Source: an uncultured Planctomycetales bacterium
GTDB taxonomy: Bacteria; Planctomycetota; Planctomycetia; Pirellulales; S012-138
Reading direction: 5' to 3'
Length of the DNA stretch: 13,858 bases
Assembly (NCBI GenBank): GCA_937982665.1
Contig: CALJLD010000290.1
Span: forward strand, 1 to 13,858
Positions 6,466 through 13,858 of the stretch are shown in pieces. A program made the position numbers and the translations under genes. Every line of letters starts with the position of its first letter. Position 1 is the stretch's first letter. The notes beneath the pieces are model-generated. The model was not told where the DNA came from. It worked only from the letters and a program-made list of their open reading frames with translations, and ran no database searches.

Positions 6466-6630
6466 TCCCGCGCAGGCGGGAATCCAGTCAACGTGACGCC
6501 ACGACGTCAGGCGAAGTTTGGGCCGCGTTGGGAACACGCAGAAAAAGAAGCGAACTCTCACCATTTTCGGTAGGGTTAGAACCAAGCCAGTTGAGACTTG
6601 ACTGGATTCCCGTCTTCACGGGAATGACGG
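6459..6630. repeat. paired inverted repeats with ATTCCC-N8-GGGAAT cores
   Basis: Two 33-base copies, at 6459-6491 and 6598-6630, face each other across 106 bases. They match at 30 of 33 positions; the three differences are in the central loop. Each begins CCGTCATTCCCG and ends CGGGAATCCAGTCAA (the second copy read on the minus strand). Each copy is itself a hairpin with the core ATTCCC-N8-GGGAAT (6464-6483 and 6606-6625). That core is the consensus of the dRS3 dispersed repeats known from Neisseria. There is no transposase, and no target-site duplication is evident. It could be a BIME-like pair, a non-autonomous element or a bidirectional terminator. Confidence 0.75.
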
Positions 6631-6662
6631 AAAGGGCAAAATCGTCGCTCGCCGTGGGCTGG

Positions 6663-7967
6663 TTACTTCCGCAAGCCCAGGCGGCTGAGCCAGCCCTTCT
6701 TGGGACGCAAGATGGTTTGCAAGATGGATTGCAAATGGCGCTGGTTGCGCTCGCCGTTGGAGTTGGTGTAGTGTTCCAGGTCGATCACGCGCCAGTCGGT
6801 CACGCGTTGTCCTGCGACTTGGACCAGGATGTTGTTGGCGTGCAGGTCGACGGTCTCTGCAACCGTGCGGGCTGCGACGCTTGCGAGCGGATCAATGTCC
6901 AGTTCGCCTGGTTGAAAGCGAAGTTTGTTCGCTTCGTGAAAGAAGTCTTCGATTTGCTTGGCGACTTCGTCCTTGTTCTCAACCGTTGGCCAGTCGATCT
7001 GCGGCAGCGGAACGGCTTCGTACCAGGGGAAGACAAGCCCATGGTTTTTTGAGACGCCAAGGCAGTTGAGCAACCGCGGATGTTCAACCTGTTGGTGAAT
7101 CTGGAATTCGCGCATCTGCTTGAGCGGATCGTTCAGGATCTGCTTGGCGAAGAGCAATTCGTCAGTTGCAGTATTGCGGAGTTTGAAGAACCTGGTGCTT
7201 TGAAAGACGTTTTCCGAGCTAGAATCGGCGGGGATCAAACGCTGTCCGGCCGAGCCTTCGGTGCGGCGGTATTCCTCGATGGGCTGCAAACGGTCATCGT
7301 TGAGATACGCATCCGCGTAGATACGATCGGGCGAAGACTTGAGGTCGTGTTCGCTACCCAGCGGATGCAATTCAAAGCGATGCAGCAACCGCACGGCGCG
7401 GTGGATGGGCAATTCCGCAACTACATCCATCCGTTTCAATCTTGGGCCAATGCGTCGGATCAGCTCCGAGTAATAGAGTTCATCGCCGCCGAACTCGCGC
7501 AGGATGGCGTCCTTCCAGTAGTAGTCGCCGTGTTCTTCCGCGATCCCGGTCTCGAAGAAGAGCTCGCAATTGGTGTGATCAACAATGTCCGTCCACAGTC
7601 GGAAGGCGGTCTCTTTGCCGTACTTGCCCAACACGTGGTGCAGCACCGCGTTGAAGATCACCGCATCGTAAGTTTGCTCAAAGCGAAAATCGACGACATC
7701 CGAGACGGTCAGCGTGAAGCGGTCATTTGCCAGGAGTTGCGGATCGACAACCGATTGTTCCAGCTCGACGCCGTGGCACCGCGCTTGGGGAAAGCGGTCC
7801 AGGACCGCGGCATCGACATAGCCGGCATTGCAGCCGAGATCCAACACGGACGCAGGATGATCCAAGGCTTGGAGGATTTTCTCCACCTTGATACGGTTAC
7901 GCTCGGTGTAGCGTTCGGCGTAAGTCGCGTCGAACGTGTCTTTATCTCTCAACATACTTGTCTTCAT
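6663..7967 (-). CDS. SAM methyltransferase-kinase fusion, WbdD-like
   Basis: A 434-residue soluble protein with two joined enzymes. The N-terminal half is a class I methyltransferase: motif I VLDLGCNAGYV (41-51), an acidic residue after strand 2 in GVELE (66-70), and NAVLHHV (106-112). The C-terminal half has protein-kinase-like landmarks: Lys in FAKQ (K275), a possible helix-C Glu in MREFQIH (E287), a hinge-like LVFPWYE (311-317), catalytic loop DLHANNILV (D374, N379) and metal-binding DLE (D396) in place of DFG. This order matches WbdD, which phosphorylates and methylates the end of E. coli O8/O9a chains and so stops elongation. The long WbdD coiled coil is missing here. It is probably the last gene of the three-gene glycan cluster, 49 bases after the flippase stop. 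The start at 7967 is followed by another ATG four codons later. The substrate is unknown. Confidence 0.7.
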   Translation of the reverse strand: MKTSMLRDKDTFDATYAERYTERNRIKVEKILQALDHPASVLDLGCNAGYVDAAVLDRFPQARCHGVELEQSVVDPQLLANDRFTLTVSDVVDFRFEQTYDAVIFNAVLHHVLGKYGKETAFRLWTDIVDHTNCELFFETGIAEEHGDYYWKDAILREFGGDELYYSELIRRIGPRLKRMDVVAELPIHRAVRLLHRFELHPLGSEHDLKSSPDRIYADAYLNDDRLQPIEEYRRTEGSAGQRLIPADSSSENVFQSTRFFKLRNTATDELLFAKQILNDPLKQMREFQIHQQVEHPRLLNCLGVSKNHGLVFPWYEAVPLPQIDWPTVENKDEVAKQIEDFFHEANKLRFQPGELDIDPLASVAARTVAETVDLHANNILVQVAGQRVTDWRVIDLEHYTNSNGERNQRHLQSILQTILRPKKGWLSRLGLRK

Positions 7968-8016
7968 ACATCCAGTTTACTCTCAACGCTGATCCTGTCT
8001 TCGCAAAATCAAGCGG

Positions 8017-9591
8017 TCAATTCATGACGCCAATTTGAGTTGGCTCGCTGCTCTCGTCCTGGGTTGTGTTGCTTTGCTTGTTGGCTTTGTCGCCGGATTT
8101 GGCTTTTCCGAAAGGCAAGATTTCCAAGAAATCATGCATGGCTGGTGGCTTAAAGGTCAGCACCAGGGCCGAGTAAACGATCACGCCCAGTGGAACACAA
8201 ATGGCAACGTTCAACCATGATGCGGTGCCCACCGCGGCGAGTCGCCAACTGGTGAAGTACACCAGTGCGGCCATGGTGATGGCATATGTAGCGTGCGGAA
8301 CGAGGTTTCGCATAAAGTCACGCACGCGAAGGCCCGGCACAAGCCGAAAGACAACCCACAGCGATGGAATCCAGGTTGCGAGGACAACCGTCGCATAGGC
8401 TGTGGCCACGCCAACGATTCCCCAAGGCAGCCCTGCGAAGAAACTAGCAATGATCACGCTGCCCCGCACAACCCCCAGGCGGAACATCAAGTCGGCTCGT
8501 CCCTTGGCGATAAACAAATGTCCGACCGTTGTTCCTATCGATTGCAACATGCCCAAGGGGCAGAAGATGTAAATCACCGGCAACGCTGGCAACCATTTGA
8601 CGTCAAGCACGGCGAGCACGAACGGTTTGGCGACGGCCATCAGCCCGAGCATCATGGGAAAGGTCACAAAGGCGATGCAGCCACAGATTCGCAAATAAGC
8701 GGCGGCCAGCCTTTGGTTGTCGTTCTGCAGACGACTGAAAGTTGGCAAGAGCACGCGGCCAATTACGCCGGAGACGGCGTCACGCGGATAGCTGAGAATC
8801 CGGTAGGCCATGGTGTAATAGCCCAAGCTCGTCTCGCCGAGAAACTTGCCAATGATGATGTTGTCCGCGCTGCGGGCGAAGAAGTTGAAGATGTCAAAGC
8901 CGGTCAGGTTCGCGCTGAAGTTGAAGACTTCTCGCACGCGGGCCGACGAGTACAGGAGTTTTGGCCTCCACGGTGAAACGAAGTTGGTCAACACCGGCCG
9001 GACGATGGCACCCGTTAATGAGCCGCCGACCAGCGACCAAACTCCAAAACCGGCGAATGCCAACGAGATGGCGCAGGTGGCTTGCGACAAGGTTGAGACC
9101 ATATCGATCACGGCCAGCTTGCCAAAACGCAATTCGCGGTTGAGCAGCGCCGCGGGGACCAAGGAAGGACTGCTGAGAAACACGCCGCTGGACAAAGCCA
9201 CCAACAGCCAGGTCAATTCGCCGTTGTCATAGAACCATGCCACCAGCGGTGAGCATGCGGCAAGAATCAACATCAACAGCGCGGCAAAACCAATGTTGAA
9301 GTAGAACAGGCTGCTGAGAAACTCTTCGTCGACGGTCTTGCGCTGGACGATGACTTTGCTGAAGCCCAGGTTGAGACAAACGCGAGTGAACTCAACAAAG
9401 ACGGTCGCCATGGCCATCAGGCCAAAGTTCTCCGGCGCCAGCAACCGCGCCAGCGTGAGGGAGCTGACCAGTTGAATGGATTGAACCCCGTAGCGTGCCG
9501 CGGCGCTCCAACGCACTCCGTGCACCACCTGCTGGCGCATGCCGGCAGCGGTTGGAATGTCATCGTTGGTTGTTTCGTCGCCGACACTCAT
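8017..9591 (-). CDS. polysaccharide flippase (MOP/Wzx family)
   Basis: A 524-residue integral membrane protein with about 12-14 hydrophobic segments, the usual size for Wzx-like exporters that flip lipid-linked sugar units across the inner membrane. Family-like stretches are LARLLAPENFGLMAMATVF and NLGFSKVIVQR near the N terminus and RSADNIIIGKFLG followed by LGYYTMAYRI mid-protein, close to the WzxC/TuaB type. A hydrophilic C-terminal tail of about 30 residues (rich in K, S, Q, E) is probably cytoplasmic. The first ATG is used; a second at codon 18 (9540) is possible, and neither has a Shine-Dalgarno site. It lies 106 bases after the ligase-like gene and 49 before the methyltransferase-kinase, which suggests one transcript. 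Transported sugar unknown. Confidence 0.9.
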   Translation of the reverse strand: MSVGDETTNDDIPTAAGMRQQVVHGVRWSAAARYGVQSIQLVSSLTLARLLAPENFGLMAMATVFVEFTRVCLNLGFSKVIVQRKTVDEEFLSSLFYFNIGFAALLMLILAACSPLVAWFYDNGELTWLLVALSSGVFLSSPSLVPAALLNRELRFGKLAVIDMVSTLSQATCAISLAFAGFGVWSLVGGSLTGAIVRPVLTNFVSPWRPKLLYSSARVREVFNFSANLTGFDIFNFFARSADNIIIGKFLGETSLGYYTMAYRILSYPRDAVSGVIGRVLLPTFSRLQNDNQRLAAAYLRICGCIAFVTFPMMLGLMAVAKPFVLAVLDVKWLPALPVIYIFCPLGMLQSIGTTVGHLFIAKGRADLMFRLGVVRGSVIIASFFAGLPWGIVGVATAYATVVLATWIPSLWVVFRLVPGLRVRDFMRNLVPHATYAITMAALVYFTSWRLAAVGTASWLNVAICVPLGVIVYSALVLTFKPPAMHDFLEILPFGKAKSGDKANKQSNTTQDESSEPTQIGVMN

Positions 9592-9697
9592 TGAAGTTCA
9601 AAACTCAGCGCAATTCAGGGATGGGACCGCTCGACATATCGGCAGCGCCGCCGATTATTGTTATCTCCAGCGGCGAAGCTTGAGGGTGTGCCGGGGA

Positions 9698-11077
9698 TTA
9701 TCGCGGCGCGATGGTGTTCGCATATTGCGGCGACATGCCGCTTTGGCTCATGCGCCTGCGACCGATTTGTGTGAGTCGATGGGCCGTCACTTTTGTGAAT
9801 TGAAGATTCAACCCGGCAAAAGCCGCCACCCAAAGCCAATCATATTTAAGGTTGTTGTGGAGCGCCATTCCAAAGAACAGCAATAGCAAAATGACCTGCC
9901 GGCATGCGTTTGCGAGTTGCTCATGTTGCCGCATTTGCGGATTACCTGGGAACTGCCCGGCAAGATTTCTTGTGCGTCGTGTGTTGCGATATGCCACGAT
10001 CGCCAGGATGGCAAACGCAAGCCCTCCGATGAGTCCGAGTTCCCCCAAGACCTGGCCTGGCAGGTTGTGCGCGATCAGCGGAACTCCGTCAACGTGACGA
10101 ATGCGGTACGGCATGAAGTTCCCCGGCCCAACGCCGTTGATGGGATGGCGGCGAAACATCTCCAGGCCGGCCTTGAGCCCATTGATTCGGCCTTCCGCGG
10201 AAGTTTGTGCGTTGGCCGGACCAGCGTCGGGGTTCCAGATGGTTCGCAGCCGTCCTTTGACGGTTTCTGGCAGGACCAGCCATGCAACGCCAACCAAGAC
10301 CAAAGAGAGCGCGATCGCTCTCACAATCTTTCCGCCACGTACAAAACTAAATGAAGCTAAGAAAAAGAAGGCAGCCAAACCCAGCATGCCTGCTCGGCTT
10401 TGAGTATGGAAAACCGTACTGATGGCCAGCAAACCATAGACAACCAAACCCGGCAGAATGAAGGGGCGAACCCAAGCAGGGGATTGCGCGATGATCGCCT
10501 TGCGGTTGCGGATTTGGTAAAGCACTAGCGGCAGCGAGCAGACCATATGCATCGCAAAGGCATTCGGGTCTGTTTCGGTGAGGTCAATGCCCATCAACCG
10601 ATCAACACCCTGCGCGACACGATGGGCATCATGGATGTAATATTCCCAGTGCGCCTTTCCGGTGTACATAGCAAGCGCCGCCAGAAAGACTCCAATCATC
10701 AAGTTGAGTTCTCTTTGCTGGCGAATGACCGAAAGCAGCACGACAAAAAACACCACCTGCGGCAGGTAGCGATAAACACTATCCCAAGCCAGCGCAGTGT
10801 CTTGCGCCAAGACAGCGGAAAAGACGATCGCAGCGAAGAAGCCTAAGACGGACTTGTATTGCCCATGCAGACGGAATCCTTCCTTTAGCACGGCAATCAA
10901 CATGAACGCCACGTAGATGCGTTCAAATTTGAAATCACCAAGTTGCGGGAATAAAAGTTCCCAGGGGCGAATGATGAACAGCACCATGTAGCAAGCCGCC
11001 ACCCAAAACCCAAAGCTATACGCCTGGGGCTGCAGGGGGAACGCGGCGGATCTCATGCCAAGGGTGCGTGGCTGCAT
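9698..11077 (-). CDS. O-antigen ligase/polymerase-like membrane protein (WaaL/Wzy family)
   Basis: A 459-residue multi-pass membrane protein with roughly 10-12 hydrophobic segments. The Wzy_C-type signature is visible: QSRAG (226-230), then a periplasmic loop with EGRINGLKAGLEMFRRHP and NGVGPGNF (about 295-321), and AHN (336-338) before GELGLIGGLAF. The Arg in SRAG and the His in AHN correspond to positions essential in WaaL ligases. It would move completed glycan from lipid carrier to an acceptor, or polymerise repeat units; sequence alone does not separate these roles. It is first in the minus-strand cluster and has a promoter candidate just upstream. The start at 11077 may be replaced by the ATG at codon 8. 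The C-terminal 30 residues are polar and basic. Confidence 0.85.
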   Translation of the reverse strand: MQPRTLGMRSAAFPLQPQAYSFGFWVAACYMVLFIIRPWELLFPQLGDFKFERIYVAFMLIAVLKEGFRLHGQYKSVLGFFAAIVFSAVLAQDTALAWDSVYRYLPQVVFFVVLLSVIRQQRELNLMIGVFLAALAMYTGKAHWEYYIHDAHRVAQGVDRLMGIDLTETDPNAFAMHMVCSLPLVLYQIRNRKAIIAQSPAWVRPFILPGLVVYGLLAISTVFHTQSRAGMLGLAAFFFLASFSFVRGGKIVRAIALSLVLVGVAWLVLPETVKGRLRTIWNPDAGPANAQTSAEGRINGLKAGLEMFRRHPINGVGPGNFMPYRIRHVDGVPLIAHNLPGQVLGELGLIGGLAFAILAIVAYRNTRRTRNLAGQFPGNPQMRQHEQLANACRQVILLLLFFGMALHNNLKYDWLWVAAFAGLNLQFTKVTAHRLTQIGRRRMSQSGMSPQYANTIAPR

Positions 11078-11122
11078 GGATCAGATAAAGGGCAACGCCA
11101 GGCAGAAGTGCGGAAAGGATTC

Positions 11123-11150
11123 AGTATAAGTCAAAGCTTGCCGAGGTGAA
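11123..11150 (-). promoter_or_regulatory. candidate promoter of the glycan cluster
   Basis: On the minus strand TTCACC (11150-11145) and TATACT (11128-11123) are separated by 16 bases, and transcription would start near 11116, about 40 bases before the ligase-like ATG. The -10 is a near-perfect match and the -35 is moderate. A weaker plus-strand -10 candidate TAAAAT (11198-11203) for the Rieske gene lacks a good -35. Confidence 0.45.
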
Positions 11151-11255
11151 TGGCCCGAACCCGGTGACAGGGTGTGTCGAAATGCCGTTACGACCGGTAA
11201 AATCTTCGCAATCCATCAGTTGTCACCATTGGTTGCTTTCCCACCCAGGTATCAC

Positions 11256-12470
11256 ATGGGCACGCTTCCAGATTTGCAAGAACGCGAAACCTCGTCGGCC
11301 TGGCTCCAAGCGGAATTGGATCGGTTCGATCCCCACGAGGATTGCCGCAAGGCTCGCACGCCCCCCTGGACGTGGTATTCCGATTCGCGGTTCTTGGCGC
11401 TTGAAGACACGTGCATTTTTGGCAAGTCCTGGCAGGCAGTCGCTCACTCGGGCCAATTCACGCAAGTTGGTGATTGCTATGCCAGCACATTCCTGGGCCG
11501 CCCTTTCGTGATTGTGCGAGGCGAAGATCACAAGCTGCGAGCGTTCTACAACGTATGCGCGCACCATGCCGCGGAGGTTGTCACCACGGAACAAAGTTGT
11601 CAGCAACTTGTGTGCCCTTACCACGGCTGGACATACGACTTGAATGGCCGCTTGACCCGAGCACCTGGCTTGGGAGCGCAGGATGGATTTGATCCCAAAC
11701 AGTTTGGGCTTCGCCCGATTGCTGTCGCGGAGTGGGGCCCTCTGGTCTTCTTGCACTTTGGCGAAACGCCACCGGACCTGGCCGCGGAGTTGTCACCGCT
11801 GCGCGCGCGGCTGGATGCAATGGGCTTTGACAACTTGCAGTTTGTCACACGGCGAGAGTATCGGTTGCAATGCAACTGGAAGGTGTTTGTCGATAACTAC
11901 CTGGACGGCGGATACCATGTCGCCGCGGTTCATCCAGGTCTGGCTGGCCAACTTAACTTGGACGATTACCGCACCGAACTGTTCGACCGGTTCTCAATTC
12001 AGTCCTGCGACGCAAATCAACCAAATAAATCAAGCGGCGGAGAGGCCAACGCAAATGGCGCGGACTTCGCCGAACGGATTGGCGGCGGATCAATCTACGC
12101 CTGGCTGTATCCCAACCTGATGATCAACCGCTATGGGCCCATGATGGACGTCAACTGGGTGCTGCCGGTTTCGCCGTCAGAGACGTTAACCGTCTTCGAT
12201 TACTACTTTGAACCGGAGTACATTCCCAACGGCTACCCTCAACACGATAGCGACTCGGCGGAATCGGCCCAGCAAGCGGACTTCATCCACCGCAGCCTGG
12301 TTGCCAGCCATCAAGTTCAGGTTGAGGACGTTGGCGTTTGTGAGTCCGTGCAACGAGGTCTGCAGGCGGGAATCTTCTCCGGCGGGCGATACGCATCTAT
12401 GGAGCTTGGCGAGCACCATTTTCACCAACTGGTTTGGAATGCCCTGTCGGCAGGCATTGCCTCGGAATAA
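11256..12470 (+). CDS. Rieske non-haem iron oxygenase, choline monooxygenase-like
   Basis: A 404-residue ring-hydroxylating-type oxygenase alpha subunit. The Rieske centre ligands are C101-x-H103 and C120-x2-H123. The mononuclear iron site has H221 and H226 in DNYLDGGYHVAAVH and a likely third ligand, D358, in QVEDVGVC. Several stretches match plant choline monooxygenase closely: NWKVFVDNYLDGGYHV, FSIQSC, YPNLMINRYGP, LCE/VCESVQRGL and HHFH near the end. The likely reaction is hydroxylation of choline or a related quaternary amine, needing an electron-donating reductase that is not in the window. A polar insertion (about 252-272) is not expected from plant enzymes. The ATG at 11256 starts a normal-length protein; a GTG frame start at 11172 adds 28 unlikely residues. 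Divergent from the glycan cluster and 120 bases before an ABC transporter, with which it may or may not be cotranscribed. Confidence 0.85.
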   Translation: MGTLPDLQERETSSAWLQAELDRFDPHEDCRKARTPPWTWYSDSRFLALEDTCIFGKSWQAVAHSGQFTQVGDCYASTFLGRPFVIVRGEDHKLRAFYNVCAHHAAEVVTTEQSCQQLVCPYHGWTYDLNGRLTRAPGLGAQDGFDPKQFGLRPIAVAEWGPLVFLHFGETPPDLAAELSPLRARLDAMGFDNLQFVTRREYRLQCNWKVFVDNYLDGGYHVAAVHPGLAGQLNLDDYRTELFDRFSIQSCDANQPNKSSGGEANANGADFAERIGGGSIYAWLYPNLMINRYGPMMDVNWVLPVSPSETLTVFDYYFEPEYIPNGYPQHDSDSAESAQQADFIHRSLVASHQVQVEDVGVCESVQRGLQAGIFSGGRYASMELGEHHFHQLVWNALSAGIASE

Positions 12471-12590
12471 TTGCTTCTGGCTGGATGTTGGTTCGGGATC
12501 ATCGAATCAAGGTGCGGAGCCAACTCCTGCGACCGACTCACGGTTTCCTGGTTTTGTCGCCAAGAATGCTGCCCACTGCACGAAAGCCAG

Positions 12591-13544
12591 ATGATCACCA
12601 ACTCAAATCAACAATTCTCTGATCGGGATTCGCGACTTATCAGTCAATCCAGCATGTTAGAAGTCACCGACTTACGAAAATCGTTTGGCGACATCAACGC
12701 CGTGGATGGTGTCAGCTTTGGCGTGCAGCAAGGCGAAGCCTTCGGTCTGTTGGGCCCCAACGGCGCCGGCAAGACCACAACCATCAGCATGATGGTGGGC
12801 ATTCTATCACCGGATGCAGGCATCATCTCCGTCCATGGCGAAGCCGATCCCACACGCCCGGCCGTTCGCCGCAGGTTTGGAATTGCGCCGCAATCCTTGT
12901 CACTGTACGACAATCTTTCCGCCCAAGAAAACCTGGCCTTCTTCGGGAAGCTGTATGGGCTGTCCGGAGCCGAATTGAAGGAGCGAGTCGACTGGGCCCT
13001 GGAATTGGCATCGCTGCAAGACCGACGGAAAGATCGTGTCAAAACATTCTCCGGCGGCATGCAACGACGGCTCAACCTGGCCGCTGCCATGGTTCATGAC
13101 CCTGAGGTCTTGTTTCTTGATGAACCCACCGTTGGCATTGATCCGCAATCTCGCAATCACATCTTGGAGCAGATCCACCAACTCAAGGCATCCGGCCTGA
13201 CGATTATCTACACAACGCATTACATGGAAGAGGCGGCGCGATTGTGTGATCGCGTCGCCATTATGGATCACGGCAAGCTGTTGGCGCTGGATACCGTACA
13301 GCGGTTGATTGCGGCGCACGGCGGTGAGTCACTCGTGCTGGCGGAATTGAATCAAGTTCCGCAAGACGGTGCCGCTTTGCCAGGCGATCTTGACGGAACG
13401 TCGCTGCGTTTTCAGTCTGCGGAACCGTTGGCGGAGATTGGTCGACTTACTTCGTCCGGCTTTGAGTTCAGCACGCTACAGGTCACGCAACCAGATTTGG
13501 AGGCCGTCTTCCTTGCCTTGACCGGCCGGAGGCTTCGCGACTGA
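12591..13544 (+). CDS. ABC-2 type transporter ATP-binding protein
   Basis: A 317-residue ATPase of an ABC exporter of the CcmA/DrrA/NatA type. Motifs: Walker A GPNGAGKTT (55-63), Q-loop APQSLSLYDNLS, signature FSGGMQRR (153-160), Walker B VLFLDEPT (173-180) followed by VGIDPQSR as D-loop region, and switch His in TTH (210). A C-terminal extension of about 80 residues resembles the domain often found after such ATPases. It lacks the carbohydrate-binding domain of O-antigen exporters such as Wzt. The ATG at 12591 adds 21 polar residues before the typical MLEVTDLRKSFG; the ATG at 12654 (296 residues) is a real alternative, and neither has a good Shine-Dalgarno. The stop overlaps the permease start. 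Substrate unknown; drug, lipid or ion export are all seen in this family. Confidence 0.92.
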   Translation: MITNSNQQFSDRDSRLISQSSMLEVTDLRKSFGDINAVDGVSFGVQQGEAFGLLGPNGAGKTTTISMMVGILSPDAGIISVHGEADPTRPAVRRRFGIAPQSLSLYDNLSAQENLAFFGKLYGLSGAELKERVDWALELASLQDRRKDRVKTFSGGMQRRLNLAAAMVHDPEVLFLDEPTVGIDPQSRNHILEQIHQLKASGLTIIYTTHYMEEAARLCDRVAIMDHGKLLALDTVQRLIAAHGGESLVLAELNQVPQDGAALPGDLDGTSLRFQSAEPLAEIGRLTSSGFEFSTLQVTQPDLEAVFLALTGRRLRD

Positions 13545-13858
13545 TGAAACAAATCTTGCAAATCGCGTTCAAGGACATCCGCCTGATCAGCCGTGATTGG
13601 ATGGGAATGTTCTTCATTTTCTTCTTCCCGTTGATGATGGGCCTGTTCTTTGGTTTCATTTTCGGCGGAATGTCGTCAGAGAATGCGGACCTGGAGTTGG
13701 TCATTGTTGATCACGACAAGTCCGAGATGTCTGGGAAGTTCGTCGCTGCTTTGAATGAGACCGGCAACGTCACCTTCAATATGCGCGATGATGACCAGTT
13801 GGCGATGGATGATATCCGCAAGGGACGCCGCGCTGGGTTGATTATCATTCCCGAAGGA
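13544..13858 (+). CDS. ABC-2 type permease, N-terminal part (cut by window end)
   Basis: The ATG at 13544 shares its A with the TGA of the ATPase gene (TGATG), so translation is probably coupled. The 105 visible codons read without a stop to the window edge. After a short amphipathic start (KQILQIAFKDIRLISRDW) a hydrophobic segment (about 20-45, FFIFFFPLMMGLFFGFIFGG) forms the first membrane helix. A soluble stretch follows (LELVIVDHDKSEMSGKF, then RAGLIIIPEG), typical of the large extracytoplasmic domain of ABC2_membrane_3-type permeases. It is the membrane partner of the preceding ATPase. Confidence 0.85.
   Translation, partial: MKQILQIAFKDIRLISRDWMGMFFIFFFPLMMGLFFGFIFGGMSSENADLELVIVDHDKSEMSGKFVAALNETGNVTFNMRDDDQLAMDDIRKGRRAGLIIIPEG

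Larger units (their letters stand above)
6352..6662. other. convergent intergenic region rich in repeats
   Basis: The 311 bases between the 3' ends of ffh and the methyltransferase-kinase gene contain no gene. TTTTTGTTTTT at 6364-6374 follows ffh by 12 bases without a good hairpin before it. The rest is taken up by a 17-base direct repeat and two inverted copies of a 33-base element, whose stems could also end transcription from both sides. Confidence 0.6.

Noticed and set aside
6459..6630. Insertion sequence or complete transposon
   Set aside because: Only 172 bases, no transposase frame and no visible target-site duplication; better described as paired dispersed repeats.
7080..8027. 315-codon plus-strand frame opposite the methyltransferase-kinase gene
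   Set aside because: No recognisable motifs, whereas the minus strand carries methyltransferase and kinase motifs in the right order.
12591..13858. Wzt/Wzm O-antigen exporter serving the glycan cluster
   Set aside because: The ATPase lacks a Wzt carbohydrate-binding domain, the genes are on the other strand, and the permease start resembles drug-type ABC-2 proteins with a large external domain.

Overview
The window looks like part of a moderately GC-rich bacterial chromosome, probably from the Planctomycetota. This placement is an inference. It rests on poor Shine-Dalgarno sites at most starts, split ribosomal operons, and surface-glycan genes mixed with eukaryote-like enzymes. There is no rRNA or other phylogenetic marker to settle it. 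No tRNA, rRNA, CRISPR array, transposase or prophage gene was seen.

Left part (1-6351): translation and protein-targeting housekeeping genes. After about 500 noncoding bases with small tandem repeats, hairpins and a promoter candidate comes thrS (threonyl-tRNA synthetase). A terminator-like hairpin and a long, hairpin-rich leader follow, then infC (IF-3), which starts with TTG behind a strong AAGGAGG. The usual rpmI-rplT partners do not follow infC. A convergent gene for a lipoprotein closely resembling animal DNase I comes next. Further right, transcribed away from it, is ffh (SRP GTPase).

Middle part (6352-11150): the gap after ffh holds two inverted copies of a dispersed-repeat type (ATTCCC-N8-GGGAAT). 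Beyond it a minus-strand cluster reads, in transcription order, O-antigen ligase/polymerase-like protein, MOP-family polysaccharide flippase, and a SAM methyltransferase fused to a protein-kinase-like domain. Together they look like an export, attachment and capping module for a surface glycan. The fusion has the same domain order as WbdD, the phosphomethyl chain terminator of some E. coli O antigens.

Right part (11151-13858): divergent from the glycan cluster are a Rieske oxygenase strongly resembling plant choline monooxygenase, an ABC-2 type transporter ATPase, and the first 105 codons of its permease, coupled by a TGATG overlap and cut by the window edge.

Most interesting: the WbdD-like fusion beside a flippase rather than an ABC glycan exporter; the secreted DNase I-like lipoprotein; the choline-monooxygenase-like Rieske protein; the structured infC leader; and the paired inverted repeats.
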